Of a stretch of 64,000 bases of DNA, positions 59,424-64,000 are shown piece after piece. The notes beneath the pieces were generated by a model, which saw only the letters and a program-made list of their open reading frames with translations, made no database searches and had not been told where the DNA came from. Both the position numbers and the translations under genes were made by a program. The number at the start of each line of letters is the position of its first letter. Position 1 is the stretch's first letter. The stretch spans positions 11,167,198 to 11,231,197 of the forward strand of contig NC_041020.1 in assembly GCF_004193775.1 (NCBI RefSeq), given 5' to 3'. The stretch is from Glycine soja (lineage: Eukaryota; Streptophyta; Magnoliopsida; Fabales; Fabaceae).

Positions 59424-60660
59424 TGTTGATAAACGTCAAATTTACTAGATTTTCATATGCATTTTGTGATGTTTATTTGGCATATTAGTTAACTTTAGGC
59501 CTTGTTTTGAATCAAATTAGCTTAAAATTTACCTTTTACTTTGTCTTAGGCAGAATTTTATGTTTTAGTTATTTTTAATGAATTTTTGCTATATTTTCAA
59601 CAAAAACATGTAATTTTGCCCAGAGCTCCAGAGCCCAAAAACCAACATAAAGTTTTGGAAGGAGAAATTGCAAAAATTGAAGATAAAAGCTAGGAAAATC
59701 AAGAGCAAAATATTTTTCAAGGATAAATTAGTTGAAGAAGAAGATAATTACTTGAATTAATTAGAGATGCTATTTGTTTGTAATTTCTTATGATTATCTC
59801 CTTAATTAAACCTTGCTATAATTCTATCAATTGAATACTTCATCTTGAGCAATTCATTGTAACGTGTTAGAAGTCCCGAGCAGTTCTTAGAATTATATTT
59901 TAGACTTCCACCTACAAGATGCCTCCATTATTCCATTAGACACTCTAGGTTTCATTGTATTATTTTTATGATTACAATTCCTTCCACCAAGGAAAGGAAC
60001 GAATGAACCTTGTTTCACTTTAATTCTATTAGTTGAATACTTCATCTGGAGTTCTTTATTATACTTAATTCTTTTATTTGATTCGCCATCTTATAGATGA
60101 ATTCAGGAATTGACTTTGGCAAGCCTTGTTGAAACCTGAACATAAATCAAGTACTTAATTGGGATTATCTCAAGGGATAGAATAGTCTTGGTTAAGCCTT
60201 GCTAATTTTGGACCATTAATGTTGATTGCTTGTGTCGGTATGTCCAAGGGATTGGGTATCAAACAAGTAGTTTGGAATCTACAACCATTCGGGAGCTGAG
60301 ATAGAATACATTAGTGAAATAGGGATGAGCAAAAGAGATGAGTAGAAAAGTGTAAAGTTACAATGCATAAAGCGAATTCCAAGTCCAAACCTAGACATTC
60401 ATTCATCAAGATCAAAACCACCATCCAAGTTTAGTATTTCTATCTTTACTTAATTATTTTGTTTTCATTTAATTTTTATTACAATTTATTTTATGTTATT
60501 TATTTTGTGGAAATCACAAAACAAAAATACAAAAACCTATTTCTTAGTTAAATAATTACATGAAATCCCTCCTTTATTCCTTTGGAAAATGACCTGGATG
60601 ATAGTTCAGTTACTACATCATGATTGAGTTACACTTGACCTACAAGTTGAATCTAACATG
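59424..60660 (+). repeat. Athila-like LTR
   Basis: Starts TGTTGATAAACGTC (or TGATAAACG, three bases later) right after the GAGGACAAGCAA block. About 1.2 kb. The right end is not resolved: it runs into copia gag sequence near 60665. No primer site was found, consistent with a 3' LTR. Confidence 0.5.
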
Positions 60661-60664
60661 GAAT

Positions 60665-61541
60665 AAAACCCTAACATAATCCCATCATGCATTCTGATTT
60701 GTATAGAACTTATACCAACTGACTTGCAAGGAGCATTGTTTCCCATCAGAACATTACCATAAGACTTCTCCTTATATGCTATGAACCATCTTCTGTTTGG
60801 ACAATTTGATATTGTTGACCAACAGCCAGAACCAATATTTCTTTGCTTTCTTTAGACAATCTTTCTTCCAATGACTGGGTTATTTGCAGTAATTACAAAC
60901 GTCCTTTGGATCAGTCTTGCTCCTCTTGCTATCTTTGTCTTTCTTCTTCTTCTGCCCTCTAGAAGAATAAGTCACGGATAAACTAGACACAAAGGCTTCA
61001 TCACCTTTCCCACATGCTTTCAGTAAAATCTCTATAGAATAAAGACTAGACTTGACTTATTCTAGTGTAATGGATTCCTCACCAACACTAAAAGAACTCA
61101 TAAAAATTCTCATAGGAAGGAGAGAGAGAGGTTAGTAGTATCCTTGCCAGATCTTCATCTTATATCTTGACATCAAAGTCATGGATCTTCATTAGAACAA
61201 TGTTTAACTCATCAAGATGTTCTTTCAGTGGCATACCTTCTCTTGTTTAGAGGCCAAACAAATGTCATTTCATAATTAACTTGTTTCTCCAACTTGAGCG
61301 ATAACGCAAAAACAATTTTCTTTTGAGAAACTTCATAAAGAACATCATCAAACAATGGCAAGAGAATCAGTGAGTGAGCTTTTTCATTTTGCACCTTAAG
61401 GATTGACTTATCCACCTTCAATGATTGATCGAAGAGAGGTTCCCAAATTCCCTATTCTTTCAACAATGCACACATCTTGATGTGCCAGAGGTTGAAGCTA
61501 TTCTTCCCTATGAATTTCTTAATCTTGATTGTGTTGACCAT
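60665..61541 (-). pseudogene. CopC: copia gag (UBN2 type) with zinc knuckle, minus strand
   Basis: The minus-strand start at 61541 reads MVNTIKIKKFIGKNSFNLWHIKMCALLKE, a classic copia gag N-terminus. An in-frame stop follows. The frame then continues as KVDKSILKVQNEKAHSLILLPLFDDVLYEVSQKK...LSLKLEK (61421 downward), the DUF4219/UBN2 region. Further left is a zinc knuckle (CNYCK then HWKKDC, with a stop between, about 60880). Everything downstream (protease, integrase, RT) is missing, replaced by the Athila-like sequence. Confidence 0.8.
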
Positions 61542-61647
61542 CTTCTTGATTTAATCTTGAAAACGCTTCACGAACAAAAACAAAATGGTTGATTTCTAAT
61601 GACTTAGACCCACCATGAAACAAATGTGGAATTGATTCAAATTGAAA

Positions 61648-61659
61648 CTCTAGATACCA
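61648..61659 (-). promoter_or_regulatory. CopC primer binding site
   Basis: On the minus strand TGGTATCTAGAG, a close match to the Met-tRNA 3' end, lies between the LTR and the gag start. Confidence 0.8.
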
Positions 61660-61662
61660 ATT

Positions 61663-61832
61663 TGTTGGGTTCAGATAAAGAAAATAGATAATGGAAGAAG
61701 AAAAGAGATCACACAACAGTGAAGTTGTATTACAAAGAATAGAAATAACATATACAACAATATTTTGGGTTCAGAAGATCTCTTTAACTCTCTTTGAACC
61801 CTGCTAACAAACTCCTATTATAGGAGTGTACA
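61663..61832 (-). repeat. CopC 5' LTR, 170 bp
   Basis: Plus-strand ends are TGTTGGGTTCAG...AGGAGTGTACA; read on the minus strand it is TGTACACTCC...GAACCCAACA, with TG...CA termini, directly before the primer site. It is very short compared with the kilobase LTRs elsewhere in the window. The matching 3' LTR was not found. Confidence 0.75.
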
Positions 61833-61834
61833 AA

Positions 61835-64000
61835 TGTAACATCCCATTTTTTCATAAATAAATTTAAGAATTTTTTAGTAAAATTAATAAAAATAAATAA
61901 ATAGAGTAAATAATAGGTCGTAAATGCCCCTAGCTATAAATAGCAACATGCTAGATTTTTTAGACAGACTCCTGAGCCTCCTCTGCCTCTCATTTTCGTT
62001 TTTCTCCTTCTCCTCTCAAAACCCTTTCTTTTTCCCGCAGCCCACAAAACCTGTCTCATAAAAACGATGATCTCGGACTCATTAACCGTTGGATCGTCGT
62101 GAAATTTGAGCACCACGTTTGCAACCCAATTTCGAGCATTCTCACCGTTGGGAATTGCAAAATCATGTCTGAGCTTAGAGGAAAACCCTTCGCATTGTAG
62201 CTTTTTATTATCCCGCAGAAACCCAAAACTGTCTCGGTAAAACTATGATCCCGGTTTCGTTAACCGTTGGATTTTCATGAAATTTGGATATGTTGCTCGA
62301 AATTCAATTTCGCACACTCTAACCGTTGGGATTTGCGAGATAATATTCGTGGTGGGAGAAAAAGGAATCGCATGGAGACAGTACAAGCGGAGGCTTCAAT
62401 CTCTTCTCCGTCTCTCTGACGTTCGAGAATTCTATCGGAGCAGTCGGAGGAAAAACTTGAGGAATCTCAAGGAACCGCTATAGATGCCGCTATCATTGTC
62501 GGAAGACACGTGAGTCCGCTTAGAGGTAAGGAATGAGTTATTCACAATTGGGAAATAGTGAGAACATGTGTAGGGATCCTTAGAGATATCAATTGGAATG
62601 GGTTTTTGGGTGTTTTTGCAATTTCATTTTATCCTTATAATTATTACAGTGAATTATATATGTTTGACAGACCAATTGTTGTGAAATTGATATGCTATTA
62701 TGTTGAGCATGAACCCTATAAATTGAGTACTTTTTCTAATTAATATGAATTGATGAAATAAAATAAGGAGAAATTTAGAGAGAGATATTGATTTTGTATT
62801 TTCTCTTTTTCTTGTGCATTGAAAGCTTACTTTGAAATTTGTGATTCAATATGATGTATGCCAGTTTATAGATATAGAGGTAGCTATTTATATTAATAAT
62901 TTATGTAAATAATATTGTAGAGTGTTGTAGTATGATTCCAAAAATTATTAAGTGTTGGAGTTTGAGAATATTATGGTTAAATTTCATGAACATGTGTATG
63001 TTGTACCTTATGAATATCATTGACAATGTTATGAGATGGTTGATGTGATGTTATGAGATGTTAAAGTGTGGACATGATATTCGATTGTGAATAAGTGGAT
63101 GTGTTAACACTTGATGTTACATTAATTATATCGTGAGCTATGAATTATACAATAACCCGACCAGTGTTTATGCGTAGTGTTAAAGAGAAAGTGTAGGTTC
63201 CTAGTTAGGAACCAGTGTTAAATTGTAGCGCAATTGTGTTAAACATGTTTGAAACATGAGTGTGAGGTCGTGGTATTGTATAATTCATGAGCAGTGCTTA
63301 TAAATGAAATATGTGATGAATTGTGGAATGATATGTTGCCTTGAGATTATAGTATTGTTATTGAGATTGAGTAAAAGTGTAAAGTAGAACAGGTGTTGAA
63401 TTGTGAGATATGTGAAAACATGTGATGGTGGATTGTAACATTATGAGATGTGAAATTGTGAATGAGTTTTGGTTGTGAATAAGTGTGTGATTAACTCTTG
63501 ATGTGACATTATTTGTGTTGTAAGTTGTGAATTGTACAATAACCCGACCAGTGTTATCTTGAGAAAAGTGTAAATGCGCAGTGTTAAAGAGAAAGTGTTG
63601 GTTTCCTCTTTAGGAACCAGTGTTAAAGAGAAAGTGTAGGTTCCTATTTAGGAACCAGTGTTAAATTGTAGCGCAATATGTTGTACGTGCTTAAGACACG
63701 AGTGTGAGGTCGTGGGTATTGTATAATTCACTAGCAGTGTCTGTGTGTTAAAATGATTTTAGGGGTTGGACCTGAATCAGGAGGGAGAGGCCCTGACGGA
63801 CTCTTCGGAGTGTAGGCCTTGGGGGTCACCGGGTTTGAGTGCTCCTTTAAGCCTATGCTGATCCCATATGGTTGGAGCATTCTCGCAAAACATCGTGACC
63901 CTGACTGGTCTCCCTATGATCTTACTTAGTGAGAGTGACCTGGCAAACCCATTATGTGGTGTGTCTTGTTACGTACTCCTAAGCGCCCCAGGGTGGTTTT
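61835..64000 (+). repeat. Long gypsy-type LTR, running off the right edge
   Basis: Starts TGTAACATCCCATTTTTTC two bases after the CopC LTR. A TATA box, CTATAAATAGC, lies at about 61933-61943, followed by a pyrimidine-rich stretch (CTCCTTCTCCTCTC) as in an R/U5 leader. An internal pair of 'TTAACCGTTGGAT...GTGAAATTTG' blocks lies at about 62080 and 62260. GC-richer tail near 63760-64000. No coding region. The end lies outside the window. Confidence 0.7.
63120..63745 (+). repeat. Tandem duplication of about 390 bp inside the gypsy LTR
   Basis: ACAATAACCCGACCAGTG...AAGAGAAAGTGTAGG...GAGGTCGTGG...TATTGTATAATTCA at 63148-63290 recurs at 63535-63730. The second copy has an additional short duplication of the AAAGAGAAAGTG...AGGAACCAGTG block. 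Confidence 0.8.

Overview
The window is intergenic plant DNA from a legume, most likely soybean (Glycine max) or a close relative. The evidence for this is: Sirevirus-type Ty1/copia elements; LTRs rich in the AATCGATTAC/AATTGATTAC motif; initiator-Met-tRNA primer binding sites (TGGTATCAGAGC); a GCTTAGCG-motif cluster at the left edge; and one intact host gene with ordinary GT-AG plant introns. The species call is from recognition, not from a search. No rRNA, tRNA or CRISPR array was seen.

Region 1 (about 1,061-27,600) is one large nest of retroelements. The outermost layer is a minus-strand copia element, CopB. CopA (plus strand, 2457-18606, target duplication TCATT) is inserted in its pol. 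CopA is split twice. A deleted Ty3/gypsy element, GyD1, lies in its reverse transcriptase (7166-11829, duplication CTTAA). A solo gypsy LTR, F1, lies in its 3' LTR (15605-18149, duplication CTGAA). F1 is itself split by a solo copia LTR, E1 (16015-17595, duplication CCCAT). CopB also holds a second, abnormal E-type LTR, E2 (20151-22515), which is split by solo gypsy LTR F2 (20980-21728, duplication GCTAT). A second copy of the deleted gypsy family, GyD2 (24453-27228), sits in CopB's 5' LTR. Most joints are supported by TG...CA ends plus target duplications, and some also by an empty-site copy elsewhere in the window.

Region 2 (about 27,600-39,600) is AT-rich and gene-poor. It holds a probable 2.3 kb solo gypsy LTR, scattered CopB- and CopA-type LTRs in both orientations, and a 980 bp hAT element with an 8 bp target duplication that keeps only the transposase C-terminus.

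Region 3 (39,616-45,728) is a complete Mutator-like element. It has terminal inverted repeats of about 0.5 kb and a perfect 9 bp target duplication (GAAGTTTGT), and it lies in a broken gypsy pol. It carries a decayed MuDR-type transposase on the plus strand, a decayed plant-mobile-domain (PMD) gene on the minus strand, and an array of about 13 evenly spaced telobox-like motifs.

Region 4 (46,935-49,166, minus) is the only clearly intact host gene. It is a five-exon 12-oxophytodienoate reductase (OPR, group I; 365 aa). Its third intron contains tandem duplications that carry a decoy copy of the next exon's 5' end.

Region 5 (about 49,200-64,000) returns to repeats: an inverted-repeat segment, a CACTA-like terminus, further CopB-type LTRs (one split by another LTR), microsatellites, an Athila-like 3' region, a copia gag fragment with a 170 bp LTR, and a long gypsy LTR with internal tandem duplication that runs off the right edge.
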